NCBI GenBank assembly: GCA_910588095.1
Contig: CAJUQH010000020.1
Coordinates: forward strand, 1 to 35,554
Direction: 5' to 3'
DNA: 35,554 nt
From: an uncultured Eggerthellaceae bacterium
Lineage (GTDB): Bacteria > Actinomycetota > Coriobacteriia > Coriobacteriales > Eggerthellaceae
The position numbers and the translations under genes are program-made. Each line of letters starts with the position of its first letter. Position 1 is the first letter of the stretch. The notes beneath the pieces were generated by a model that saw nothing but the letters and a program-made list of their open reading frames with translations, did no database searches and was not told the origin of the DNA. Below are positions 19,433-27,317 of the stretch, in pieces.

Positions 19433-21098
19433 TCGCAGCAGCCCCAAGAAGCGCAAGCGCATCAACTGCCCTGAGATCAACACGTGGCTTCGCATGGTGG
19501 AGACCGGCAAGGTTCCCGCCTGCGAGGAGCAGCACCTGCTCGCCGCCTACGTCCGCGACGTGTTCGCGACCGAGAAGCTCGCCATCGACTTCGAGAGGAT
19601 AGAGCGCGCGCGTGGCTATCAGCGGTACTTCCCGTTTGAGCTGTTCGCATGGGAGTGGTTCTGCTTCGCGATGCTGTTCTGCGTGTTCCGCGAGGACGGC
19701 CGGCCGAGATGGAACCAGGAGTTCGTCTACATCGGACGAGGCGCAGGAAAGAACGGCTTCGACGCCTTCTGTTCGTTCTTCGCTCTGACGAAGGCCAATG
19801 GCATCCGCGAGTACGACGTCGACATCTGCGCGAACTCCGAGGACCAGGCAAAGACCTCATTCGAGGACGTGCGCAGCATTCTTGAGAACACGTCGCCAAA
19901 GGAGCGAGAGCGGTTCAAAAAGAGCTTCAAATGGAACAAAGAGCACGTCACGTGCACCACTACCAACTCGAAGCTGCGCTACCGCACGGACAACCCGAAG
20001 TCCAAGGACGGCCTTCGCTCGGGCATGGTCATATTCGACGAGGTGCACCAGTACCGCGACTGGCGAAACATCAACGTGTTCACGACAGGCCTTGGCAAGA
20101 AGCCGCACCCGCGACGGCTCTACACCACGACCGACGGCGACGTGCGCGACGGCGTGCTGGACGCGCTGCTCGATAAGGCGCGCAAGATCCTGCGCCGCGA
20201 GATACCAGACAACGGCTTCTTGCCGTTCATCTGCCGCCTCGACGACCCAGAAGAGGTGCATGACGAGGCGATGTGGCCGAAGGCCAACCCGTCGCTGCCG
20301 TATCGTCCTGACCTCCTCGAGGAGATCAGGGCCGAGTACCAGGATTTCCTGCTCGACCCGGTGTCGGCGGCGGACTTCCTGACAAAGCGATTCAACTGCC
20401 CACAGGGCAACCCCGACCTCGAGGTCGCGAGTTGGGATGACATAGTGGCGACCAACCGCGAACTGCCGGACCTGTCGGGCCTGCCGTGCGTGGTCGGCAT
20501 CGACTTCGCAAGGACGACCGACTTCGTGAGCGCCGTGCTGCTGTTCAGGGTCGATGGCACCTACTACGCCATCCATCACTCGTGGCTCTGCGCCAACTCC
20601 AAGGACAGGGGCCGCATCAAGGCGCCGCTGGAGGAGTGGGCGGCTGCAGGGCTCCTCACGGTCGTTGACGACGTCGAGGTGCACCCTGACCTCGTGACCG
20701 CTTGGATATACGAGCAGTCATGCCGCTACGCGGTGCAGAAGGTGGCCATCGACAACTATCGCCATGGCTTCTTCATGCGAGAGCTCGATGGCGTCGGCTA
20801 CTCGGCGAAGTCGGGCAACGTCAAGCTCATACGTCCGAGCGACCTCATGCTCGTGCACACGAAGGTCAACTCCGTGTTCGTGAACCACGACTTCGCATGG
20901 GGCGATGACCCGATGCTGCGCTGGTACGCGAACAACACGTGCCTGACGGCCGCTCCGAACAACAACTACACCTTCGGCAAGATCGAGCCGAAGTCCCGCA
21001 AGACCGACGGCTTCATGGCCCTCGTTGCTGCCATGTGCGTCGAGGCCGACATCCCCGACTACGGCCAAGCCGTCTACTACGAACCCGTCTGCCTGTAA
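19401..21098 (+). CDS. terL: Terminase large subunit
   Basis: 565-aa ATPase-nuclease that pumps and cuts phage DNA. Basic N-terminus, then the Walker A-like YIGRGAGKNG (about residue 112), Walker B MVIFDEVHQY (about 210), the coupling motif TTTDGDVRDG, and the RuvC-like nuclease with VGIDFARTTDF (about 370) and a closing Asp in KTDGFMALVAA. This is the TerL family found with P27 TerS in HK97-like siphoviruses. Complete length. The start overlaps TerS, behind AGGAG. Confidence 0.97.
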   Translation: MRMTKRKASSDRSSPKKRKRINCPEINTWLRMVETGKVPACEEQHLLAAYVRDVFATEKLAIDFERIERARGYQRYFPFELFAWEWFCFAMLFCVFREDGRPRWNQEFVYIGRGAGKNGFDAFCSFFALTKANGIREYDVDICANSEDQAKTSFEDVRSILENTSPKERERFKKSFKWNKEHVTCTTTNSKLRYRTDNPKSKDGLRSGMVIFDEVHQYRDWRNINVFTTGLGKKPHPRRLYTTTDGDVRDGVLDALLDKARKILRREIPDNGFLPFICRLDDPEEVHDEAMWPKANPSLPYRPDLLEEIRAEYQDFLLDPVSAADFLTKRFNCPQGNPDLEVASWDDIVATNRELPDLSGLPCVVGIDFARTTDFVSAVLLFRVDGTYYAIHHSWLCANSKDRGRIKAPLEEWAAAGLLTVVDDVEVHPDLVTAWIYEQSCRYAVQKVAIDNYRHGFFMRELDGVGYSAKSGNVKLIRPSDLMLVHTKVNSVFVNHDFAWGDDPMLRWYANNTCLTAAPNNNYTFGKIEPKSRKTDGFMALVAAMCVEADIPDYGQAVYYEPVCL

Positions 21099-21116
21099 AA
21101 GGGAGGTGGTGCCCTC

Positions 21117-22307
21117 TTGGGTGCTCTCAAGCGAACGGTCCTGGATTTCCTCGGGCTGAAGGTCGACGTGCCGGTCTCCGAGGCGCCTGTCGCAGGGTCG
21201 CAGGCCGCCGCGAAGGCCGCCAGCATCTACTTCAAGGCTGCCGCGGTCGACACGGCCATCAGCTACATAGCAGGTGCGCTGTCGAACTGCGAGTTCAAGG
21301 TGTTCGTGGACGGGGAGGAGGAGAGGGGCTACCTCTACTACCTGCTCAACGTCTACCCGAACCCGAACAGCAACGCGGCGCGCATGTGGTACGAGTCGAC
21401 CTACCGTCTGCTGTTAGACCGCGAGGCGCTCATCGTGCCGGTGCGCGACCGGCTCTACTCGGCCAGCAGCTGGTCGGTCGATCCCAAGCACCTCGGGCAC
21501 GACCGATTCAAGGGCGTCGTCGTGGAGGACAGGCAGCTCAAGAAGGAGTTCCGCGCAGGGGATTGCGTCCATCTGCAGTACGGCAACTCGCGAGCCCGCA
21601 GCCTCGTGGATGGCATGTACCGCGACTACGCGCAGCTCCTCGGGTCCGCCATGACGGGCTTCAAGCACCATGCGGGCGGCAAGTGGCTGCTCGATGCCAA
21701 GGCGATGCCGCAGGGCAGCCGCGAGTTCCAGCAGAAAGACGATGCCGAGCGCATGGACCCTGCCGGCCGCCTCAGGCGCTTCATGGAGTCTGCCGAGTCC
21801 GTGTTCATCCAGAACAGCAACATGGAGGGCCTCTCGCAGCTCGATCCCGGAGGCGTCGGCTACGAGGAGGTCGCCGCCATCCGAAAGGACATGTTCGAGA
21901 CGGTGGCCGGCATCTTCAAGATACCGCCCCCGCTCATGTTCGGGAACATGACCAACATCAAGGACCTCACCCGGTCGTTCCTGACGTTCTCGCTGGACCC
22001 TGTGGCCGCGCTGTACAGCAAGGAGCTCACGGCGAAGTTCTTCACCGAGTCCGAGTGGCTCGCAGGCTCCCGCATCCAGGTGGACACCTCTCGGGTCAAC
22101 CACATCGACATCTTCGAGATAGCCGCGCCCATCTCCCAGCTCATAGGGTCCGGCTTCTCGCTTGATGAGGTGCGCGACGCCATCAACTGGCCGCGCATCG
22201 GCACGGAGGAATCGCAGGAGCACCTCATAACGCGCAACTTCGGCGCGCTCGACGAGGTGCTCCGCCAGATAGCCCAGCAAGGAGGTGAAAGCAAGGATGA
22301 AGGATAG
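21117..22307 (+). CDS. Portal protein (HK97 family)
   Basis: 396-aa protein forming the 12-fold ring at the capsid vertex through which DNA enters. Family features: an N-terminal AAKAASIYFKAAAVDTAIS helix region, KVFVDGEEERGYLYYLLNVY, the central VHLQYGNSRARS, and late NMTNIKDLTRSFLTFSLDP, typical of HK97/SPP1-like portals. The start is a TTG at 21117 behind GGGAGGTGG. The end overlaps the protease gene. Confidence 0.93.
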   Translation: MGALKRTVLDFLGLKVDVPVSEAPVAGSQAAAKAASIYFKAAAVDTAISYIAGALSNCEFKVFVDGEEERGYLYYLLNVYPNPNSNAARMWYESTYRLLLDREALIVPVRDRLYSASSWSVDPKHLGHDRFKGVVVEDRQLKKEFRAGDCVHLQYGNSRARSLVDGMYRDYAQLLGSAMTGFKHHAGGKWLLDAKAMPQGSREFQQKDDAERMDPAGRLRRFMESAESVFIQNSNMEGLSQLDPGGVGYEEVAAIRKDMFETVAGIFKIPPPLMFGNMTNIKDLTRSFLTFSLDPVAALYSKELTAKFFTESEWLAGSRIQVDTSRVNHIDIFEIAAPISQLIGSGFSLDEVRDAINWPRIGTEESQEHLITRNFGALDEVLRQIAQQGGESKDEG

Positions 22308-23085
22308 CAAGACCTGCTACGCGCTCGCCCGCGAGGGGAGCGTGGCCCACCTGTACATCTTCGGCGACATCACGTCTTACGCGTGGCCGGAGTACGGCGA
22401 GGTGTCGGCGGCAAACGTCTGCACCCAGCTCCAGGAGATGGATGACGTCAGCGAGGTCCGCGTTCACATCAGCAGCTACGGCGGCGAGGTCAAGGAGGGC
22501 CTGGCCATCTACAACATGCTGGTCGCGCATCCCGCCCGCGTCGTGACCATCTGCGAGAGCTTCGCGTGCTCCATCGCATCGGTCATCTTCATGGCAGGCG
22601 CTCAGCGCATCATGCGCAACGCCTCCCTGCTGATGGTCCACAACGCCTGGGCGCGCGGCTGCGGCAATGCCGAGGAGCTGCGCAAGCAGGCAGACGACCT
22701 GGACACCATCACCGAGGCATCGAAGGCCGCCTACCTCTCCTACGTGTCTGTCAGCGCGGAGGAGCTCACGGCGCTCATGGATGCCGAGACGTGGATCGAC
22801 CCCGAGAGCGCCATCGAGATGGGCTTCGCCACCGACGTGGAGGGCCCGGAGGCGAGCGAGGGGCCAGAGCAGTGCGCCAGGCAGGCGCTCTTCGACTTCG
22901 TCATGGCCGCGAAGGCAGCCAAGGCGAAGGAGGGCGACGGCGCCGAAGGCAGCCAGGCGCAGCCTGCCGAGCCTGCAGAGCCGGCGGAGCCCGCAGAGCC
23001 TGCCCAACCCGAACCCAACGAGAAGAAGGCGAGCGCGGCGCTTGCCTTCGCAGAGCTGCTCATCGAGCAGCTCGGAAAGGACTAG
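22297..23085 (+). CDS. ClpP-like prohead protease
   Basis: 262-aa serine protease of the ClpP/S49 type that matures the prohead. HISSYGGEVKEGLAIYNML gives the oxyanion region, ESFACSIASVIFMAGAQRI the nucleophile serine, LLMVHNAWARG the histidine and DAETWIDPESAIEMG the third-residue region. After about residue 190 a low-complexity linker repeats PAE five times before a C-terminal helix, perhaps a scaffolding part. Start at the ATG at 22297 behind a perfect AAGGAGGTGA; a GTG at 22285 lies within that site. Confidence 0.93.
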   Translation: MKDSKTCYALAREGSVAHLYIFGDITSYAWPEYGEVSAANVCTQLQEMDDVSEVRVHISSYGGEVKEGLAIYNMLVAHPARVVTICESFACSIASVIFMAGAQRIMRNASLLMVHNAWARGCGNAEELRKQADDLDTITEASKAAYLSYVSVSAEELTALMDAETWIDPESAIEMGFATDVEGPEASEGPEQCARQALFDFVMAAKAAKAKEGDGAEGSQAQPAEPAEPAEPAEPAQPEPNEKKASAALAFAELLIEQLGKD

Positions 23086-23088
23086 CAT

Positions 23089-24321
23089 ATGGCAATCAAG
23101 ATGAAGAGCAATGACGTCGCGCTGCAGATGGCTCAGGCCATGAGCGGCGACGACATGGAGGCCCAGGCGGCCGCTTGGCGCAGCTTCCAGGACGAGCTCG
23201 TGGAGTCCATCCGCGACGACTTTAGCGATGCGCTCAGCAGCGCAGACGACGCCGCCCTGGCATCCCGCGGCTACCGCACGCTGACCTCCAACGAGAAGGC
23301 ATGGTACGAGAGGCTCGCACAGGCCCTGCGCGACAAGAACGTCTCCAAGCAGTCGTTCATCGACATCCTGACGTCGGACGACGCCGACGAGCTGATGCCC
23401 GACACCATCATCCAGGACGTCATGCGCGAGCTCGCCGAGCAGCGCCCGCTGCTGAAGAAGGTGCGCTTCCAGTACGTCGCCTACACGACGAAGTGGATTC
23501 TGAACGACAACTCCACCCAGAAGGGCGCATGGGGCAAGATCGACGCGAAGATCACCGCCGAGATCGAGGGCAGCCTGAAGGTCATCGACATCACGCAGGC
23601 CAAGTACAGCGCCTTCTGCTTCATCCCGCTTGACATCCTCGAGATGGGCCCGACCTACCTCGACGCCTTCATCCGCGCCACGCTTCTCGAGGCGATGGCC
23701 TACGGCATCGAGGATGCCATCATCAACGGCACCGGCGTGAACATGCCCTGCGGCCTGACCCGCAACCCGAACGGCGCGTTCGACCCGGAGTCGGGCTACC
23801 CTGAGAAGGAGGTCATCAAGGTCACGTCCTTCTCCCCGACCGAGTACGGCGCCCTCTGCGCGAGGCTCGCCAAGACCGAGAAGGGAAAGACGCGCACCTT
23901 CAGGGAGGTCACGCTGATCTGCAACATGGTGGACTACCTCACGAAGGTCATGCCCGCCACCACCGCGCAGGCGACCGATGGCTCTGGCTACCATCACGAC
24001 CTGTTCCCGGTGCCCACCGAGGTCATCCCCTCGACGGCCGTCAAGGAGGGCCAGGCCATCCTGTGCCTGCTCACCGAGTACACCTATGCCGTGGGCGGCT
24101 CCAAGAACGGCATCATCGAGTACTCCGATGAGTTCAAGTTCCTCGATGACGCGCGCACCTTCAAGGTCAAGACCCATGGCGCCGGTCGTGCCTACGACAA
24201 CACCTGCGCCATCGTCATCGACATCACCGACCTCGACCCGAACTACATCACGGTCATGGTCAAGGGCGGCTCTCCGGCCACTGCGGCCGCCGCACCCGCC
24301 TCTGACAACCCGGTTGCCTAG
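23089..24321 (+). CDS. Major capsid protein (HK97 fold)
   Basis: 410-aa shell protein. The first about 100 residues are helical and charged and are probably removed or act as the delta scaffolding domain. The mature HK97-fold part starts near ELMPDTIIQDVMRELAEQRP and shows the usual strand WGKIDAKITAEIEGS, the spine region LLEAMAYGIEDAIINGTG and the P-loop to A-domain pattern with FPVPTEVIPSTAV. It ends in an Ala/Pro tail. It follows the protease by 3 bp, the classic order of protease then capsid. Confidence 0.95.
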   Translation: MAIKMKSNDVALQMAQAMSGDDMEAQAAAWRSFQDELVESIRDDFSDALSSADDAALASRGYRTLTSNEKAWYERLAQALRDKNVSKQSFIDILTSDDADELMPDTIIQDVMRELAEQRPLLKKVRFQYVAYTTKWILNDNSTQKGAWGKIDAKITAEIEGSLKVIDITQAKYSAFCFIPLDILEMGPTYLDAFIRATLLEAMAYGIEDAIINGTGVNMPCGLTRNPNGAFDPESGYPEKEVIKVTSFSPTEYGALCARLAKTEKGKTRTFREVTLICNMVDYLTKVMPATTAQATDGSGYHHDLFPVPTEVIPSTAVKEGQAILCLLTEYTYAVGGSKNGIIEYSDEFKFLDDARTFKVKTHGAGRAYDNTCAIVIDITDLDPNYITVMVKGGSPATAAAAPASDNPVA

Positions 24322-24332
24322 GGAGAGGTCAG

Positions 24333-24680
24333 GTGAGTGCCATGGCCGATGCGGATAGGGCCCCTGACGCCCTGACCGAGGCCGTGCGCCGCAAGCTCCG
24401 CATCACCTGGAAAGACGACGTTACGGATGCGCGCATCGAGCAGGACATCGTGCCTGCCGCGCGCGCAACCATCTCCGAGCGACTCGGGCTTCCTGAAGGC
24501 TTCGACCTCGGTAAGCCCTCGCCAGAGCGGATGCTGGTCGAGGCGCTGGCCTTCTACCTCTGGAACGATGCCGAGGATGAGTTCTGGCCCAACTACGAGC
24601 GCGAGGTGGTGACGCTTCGCAGGAAGTGGGAGGTGACCTCCTATGCTCAAGCCGAGAAGGCATCTTCCGACCTACCCTGA
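24333..24680 (+). CDS. Head-tail connector (gp6-like)
   Basis: 115-aa helical protein with LRITWKDDVTDARIEQDIVP near the start, the signature of HK97 gp6/gp15-type connectors that form a ring below the portal. The C-terminal part (AFYLWNDAEDEFWPNYEREV) also fits. Start is GTG 24333; ATG at 24342 with AGGTGA before it is an equal choice. Overlaps the next gene by 38 bp. Confidence 0.85.
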   Translation: MSAMADADRAPDALTEAVRRKLRITWKDDVTDARIEQDIVPAARATISERLGLPEGFDLGKPSPERMLVEALAFYLWNDAEDEFWPNYEREVVTLRRKWEVTSYAQAEKASSDLP

Positions 24681-25017
24681 CGGCGTGATGGAGGTCTACC
24701 GCAAGCCAAGCAATGGCAGGGCGTTCGATGCGGGCGCCCTGCCTGAAACCCTTGAGGGATTGGAGCCGGTCTGCACCCTGTGCTACTCGGTCGAGGCGAT
24801 GCGCGAGCGCGACATCGAGTTCGCCCGTCAGCTCGGCGTCGAAGAGACGCTGAAGCTTCGCTGTCCTTCTTGCGAGTTCGTCTGCTCGAAGATGCTCGCC
24901 GTCATCGAAGGGCGCATCTACAACATCACGCGCATAGACCCGAGCGGCAAGCGCGAGCTGTTCGCATACCTGGGAGGGGGTGTGAGCGTTGGAGGGGCTG
25001 CTGAAAGAGGTCGATGA
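24643..25017 (+). CDS. Head closure protein with zinc ribbon
   Basis: 124-aa protein. Position and the beta-barrel-like C-terminal half (KMLAVIEGRIYNITRIDPSG) fit SPP1 gp16-like head-closure proteins, which plug the connector. It also has CTLC and CPSC pairs (about residues 44-47 and 74-77), a metal-binding insertion seen in some phages of Gram-positive bacteria. Start behind GGGAGGTGA, inside the preceding gene. Confidence 0.75.
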   Translation: MLKPRRHLPTYPDGVMEVYRKPSNGRAFDAGALPETLEGLEPVCTLCYSVEAMRERDIEFARQLGVEETLKLRCPSCEFVCSKMLAVIEGRIYNITRIDPSGKRELFAYLGGGVSVGGAAERGR

Positions 25018-25351
25018 CGCCTTGGGCTCCATCGACGACACCGTGTTCTACGGCATGGCCGACATCGGCAAGGACGAGCGATGGAACTACGTCGTGTACT
25101 TCCGGGAGCAGACCCCCTACAGCGATAACCTCACGGGCACCTCCCATGGCATCGGCGTGTGCGTGGTGCGCGAGGGCTTCGTGCCCGAGGACATGGCCGG
25201 CAAGGTGGCGACGGCCATGGGCAACGTCAAGGGAATGCGCCTTGCCAAGGGCCAAGGCATCGAGTTCGACTACATGCACCACCCATCCACAGGGCGCGTG
25301 GTCGAGGCGATGCTCATGCACTTCATGAGGCCCGCTAAGGGCAGGCCGTGA
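24989..25351 (+). CDS. Neck/tail terminator-like protein
   Basis: 120-aa alpha/beta protein (WNYVVYFREQTPYSDNLTG, GIGVCVVREGFVPEDMAGKV). Its place between head closure and the HK97 gp10-like gene indicates a neck or tail-terminator component; the family itself is only loosely recognised. TTG start at 24989 behind GGGAGGGGGTG, overlapping the previous gene by 29 bp. The stop overlaps the next GTG start. Confidence 0.65.
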   Translation: MEGLLKEVDDALGSIDDTVFYGMADIGKDERWNYVVYFREQTPYSDNLTGTSHGIGVCVVREGFVPEDMAGKVATAMGNVKGMRLAKGQGIEFDYMHHPSTGRVVEAMLMHFMRPAKGRP

Positions 25352-25752
25352 GCGTCACCGTCGGCATCGACAGCTCCGCGCTCGAGGAGCTGGAGCGGCA
25401 CATAGCCTCATACGGGGATAGCGCCGACGATGCCATAACGAAGGCCCTCCACGAATCCGGCCCCGACATCTACGAGCGCATCAACCAGCTCATCCATCCA
25501 TCTGGGCGCCGCTTCAAAGGCCACGGCGCCTCGGCCACGGTGAGCGCGTGGCCGCAGTACGTCACCGACGCGCACTTGGCCGTAACCGTCAAGGCGAAGA
25601 GCAAGTACCGCTACCTCTACTTCCCCGACGACGGATCGAACACCGACCACCACGCAGGCAACCAGCGGTTCTTCGAGCGCGGCGCCAAGGCGGCAGCGCC
25701 AAGGGTCATCGAGCGTTGCGTGGCGGCACTGACAAGAGAATGGGAGGCATAG
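25348..25752 (+). CDS. HK97 gp10-like tail completion protein
   Basis: 134-aa protein with LEELERHIASYGDSADDAIT, ALHESGPDIYERINQLIHPS and the KAKSKYRYLYFPDDG strand region, the pattern of HK97 gp10-like proteins that join tail to head. GTG start in a GTGA overlap. It is followed two bases later by the major tail protein, the usual order. Confidence 0.83.
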   Translation: MSVTVGIDSSALEELERHIASYGDSADDAITKALHESGPDIYERINQLIHPSGRRFKGHGASATVSAWPQYVTDAHLAVTVKAKSKYRYLYFPDDGSNTDHHAGNQRFFERGAKAAAPRVIERCVAALTREWEA

Positions 25753-25753
25753 C

Positions 25754-26335
25754 ATGCCAACAGAAACCGTATTCAGCGAGTACGAGATCCGCAAGATGGG
25801 CCTCAACTTCCCGGCTGCCGACAACGCGGAGGCGACGTCCTTCGTGTGCGAGTGCATCGGCAGCTCCGAGGAGGAGATGGACGTCAAGACCGTGACGAAG
25901 AACTGCCGGGGCGTGCCGGCGAAGGAGCGCACGAAGGGCACGGGCGCTGGCACCGTGAAGGTGTCCATGCACTGCCCCTACGAGCTCTATCATCGGCTCT
26001 ACGGCATGACCAATGATGGCCTCAAGGATGGCATCTGGTCCTATGGCCAGAAGTGCCTGCATCCCGTGCTCTGCGTCACCCAGATGGTTCTCGACGAGGA
26101 CGGCAACGTCAAGTACAAGGCCTATCCGAAGTGCACCGTCAAGTCGGGCATGGCCCGCAAGACCGAGAACGGCGCCGACGAGGTGGCCGAGATCGAGCTC
26201 GAGATCTCCGTCATGCCCGATTCGGATGGCCAGGGCATGTACGAGGCCCTGGAGAGCCAGCTGACCGATGACGAGCTCAAGAGCGAGTGGCTCGAGAAGT
26301 TCACTTCCGACCTCGCCAAGAAGGTCGCTGCCTAG
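25754..26335 (+). CDS. Major tail tube protein
   Basis: 193-aa protein that polymerises into the tail tube. Tail-tube traits: a short N-terminal strand, SSEEEMDVKTVTKNCRGV, GTGAGTVKVSMHCPYELYHR, then KYKAYPKCTVKSGMARKTEN and EIELEISVMPDSDG, a beta-sandwich pattern of siphovirus tube proteins. The size is normal and the place, just before the chaperone pair and tape measure, is canonical. An intrinsic terminator downstream of the next small gene may adjust its abundance. Confidence 0.88.
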   Translation: MPTETVFSEYEIRKMGLNFPAADNAEATSFVCECIGSSEEEMDVKTVTKNCRGVPAKERTKGTGAGTVKVSMHCPYELYHRLYGMTNDGLKDGIWSYGQKCLHPVLCVTQMVLDEDGNVKYKAYPKCTVKSGMARKTENGADEVAEIELEISVMPDSDGQGMYEALESQLTDDELKSEWLEKFTSDLAKKVAA

Positions 26336-26361
26336 AGAACCATAGAGAAAGGAACCATGCC

Positions 26362-26625
26362 ATGAGCAACGCCAAGAACGAGACGACCAAGACCTACGAG
26401 GTGAAGGTCGGCTACATCGACAAGGATACCAGGGCCGACCGCAACCCCGGCGACGTGGTGCGCCTGACCGAGGCGCGCGCAAGCGAGATCAACGCCAAGG
26501 TCAAGGGCGCCGTCGTCGAGGTTAAGGAGGAGAGCCCCAAGGAGGCCGCCAAGGAGGGCGAGAAGGAGGCCGCCAAGGAGGGCGAGAAGGAGGCCGCCAA
26601 GGAGGGCGGCAACGCCTCCAAGTAG
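26362..26625 (+). CDS. Small tail-region protein with KEAAKEGE repeats
   Basis: 87-aa protein. The first 55 residues are a compact mixed domain (YEVKVGYIDKDTRADRNPGD). The rest is three near-perfect copies of KEAAKEGE, encoded by 24-bp DNA repeats, forming a highly charged helix or disordered tail. Ribosome site AAAGGAAC. It sits between the tail tube gene and a terminator. Similar short proteins with a 'GD.V.lte.rA.ei' pattern occur here in many siphoviruses; role unknown. Confidence 0.75.
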   Translation: MSNAKNETTKTYEVKVGYIDKDTRADRNPGDVVRLTEARASEINAKVKGAVVEVKEESPKEAAKEGEKEAAKEGEKEAAKEGGNASK

Positions 26626-26652
26626 GAGACCTTCCTGAAGCATCGACCACCT

Positions 26653-26693
26653 GAAGAAGGGGGCTGGCGCCCAAGGCGCTGGCCCCCTTCTTC
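26653..26693 (+). terminator. Intrinsic terminator within the tail operon
   Basis: GAAGAAGGGGGC (26653-26664) pairs with GCCCCCTTCTTC (26682-26693), a 12-bp stem extended by CGCC/GGCG after a 2-nt mismatch, and followed by TTCC. It lies after the small charged protein and before the tail chaperone. Partial termination here would make head and tube proteins more abundant than tail-tip proteins. Confidence 0.8.
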
Positions 26694-26712
26694 TTCCGAG
26701 AAGGGAGCCCTG

Positions 26713-27078
26713 ATGGCGAAGAGGCACGCATCCCCATGGCAGCCTTCGGGCGTCGCCTACCAGCTCGCTGACGGCACGGAAGTGCGCCTGTCGCTGAGCT
26801 ATGCGGCGCTCGCAGAGCTGCGCGAAGCCGACCGTGCGTCCTATGACGCGTACAACGAGGCCATGGCCGCCCTGGAGAAGGAGCCCGACCTGCAGAGCAT
26901 GGTCATACTCCACACCGCCTACCTCTGCTGGCGCATCCAGTCGGGGGAGGGGCTTGCTGGCGCCATGGACCAGAAGGGCTTCCTGTCGCTTGCGCTCGGC
27001 AACCGCGCAATCGACGGGGCGGCGCTGCAGGAGCTGCTGGCCCCAAACCCTCCGATGGCTTCCGCCGCGCGTTCCTGA
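26713..27078 (+). CDS. Tail assembly chaperone, zero-frame product (G-like)
   Basis: 121-aa protein, mostly helical, with SLSYAALAELREADRASYDA and MVILHTAYLCWRIQSGEG, typical of small gpG-like chaperones that coat the tape measure protein during tail assembly. The stop at 27076-27078 follows a slippery heptamer at 27042, so most ribosomes make this form and a minority make the longer fusion. Starts behind AAGGGAG, after the terminator. Confidence 0.85.
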   Translation: MAKRHASPWQPSGVAYQLADGTEVRLSLSYAALAELREADRASYDAYNEAMAALEKEPDLQSMVILHTAYLCWRIQSGEGLAGAMDQKGFLSLALGNRAIDGAALQELLAPNPPMASAARS

Positions 27079-27299
27079 GGCGCGCCGGCTTCCGCGGCGG
27101 GAGCCGTACACCCATACCTAAGTTCCGCATCGAGAGCATAGAGGACGCCTACGCGCTCTACGTGCTGATCCTGAAGCTGCCCGAGGACATCTTCTGGCAC
27201 GCGCCGCTCAGGTCGCTCTCGACGATATCCGAGGACAAGGCTGCCTTCGACAGATGGCAGTCAGCCGAGATCGAGCGCGAGCAGAGGCGCAGGCGCTAG
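26713..27299 (+). CDS. Tail assembly chaperone, -1 frameshift fusion (GT-like)
   Basis: A -1 slip at 27042-27048 joins the first 112 codons to an open -1 frame that runs to the TAG at 27297-27299, giving about 195 aa. The extension reads PKPSDGFRRAFLRRAGFRGG, then FRIESIEDAYALYVLILKLP and a charged Arg-rich end, which suits a gpT-like part binding the tube protein. The -1 frame has no good start codon with ribosome site near its beginning. Such G/GT pairs are universal in long-tailed siphoviruses. Confidence 0.85.
27042..27048 (+). promoter_or_regulatory. Programmed -1 frameshift slippery site CCCAAAC
   Basis: The heptamer is in the exact X XXY YYZ phase: zero-frame codons are CCA AAC, and the shifted reading is CCC AAA. 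It lies 27 nt before the zero-frame stop, and the downstream -1 frame is open for 83 codons. Confidence 0.85.
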
Positions 27300-27317
27300 A
27301 AGGGAGGCGACGGGCTC

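Noticed and set aside
22225..24177. 650-aa leftward open frame opposite protease and capsid genes
   Set aside because: Same reason: antisense shadow of well-recognised structural genes with Leu/Gly/Asp-biased composition.
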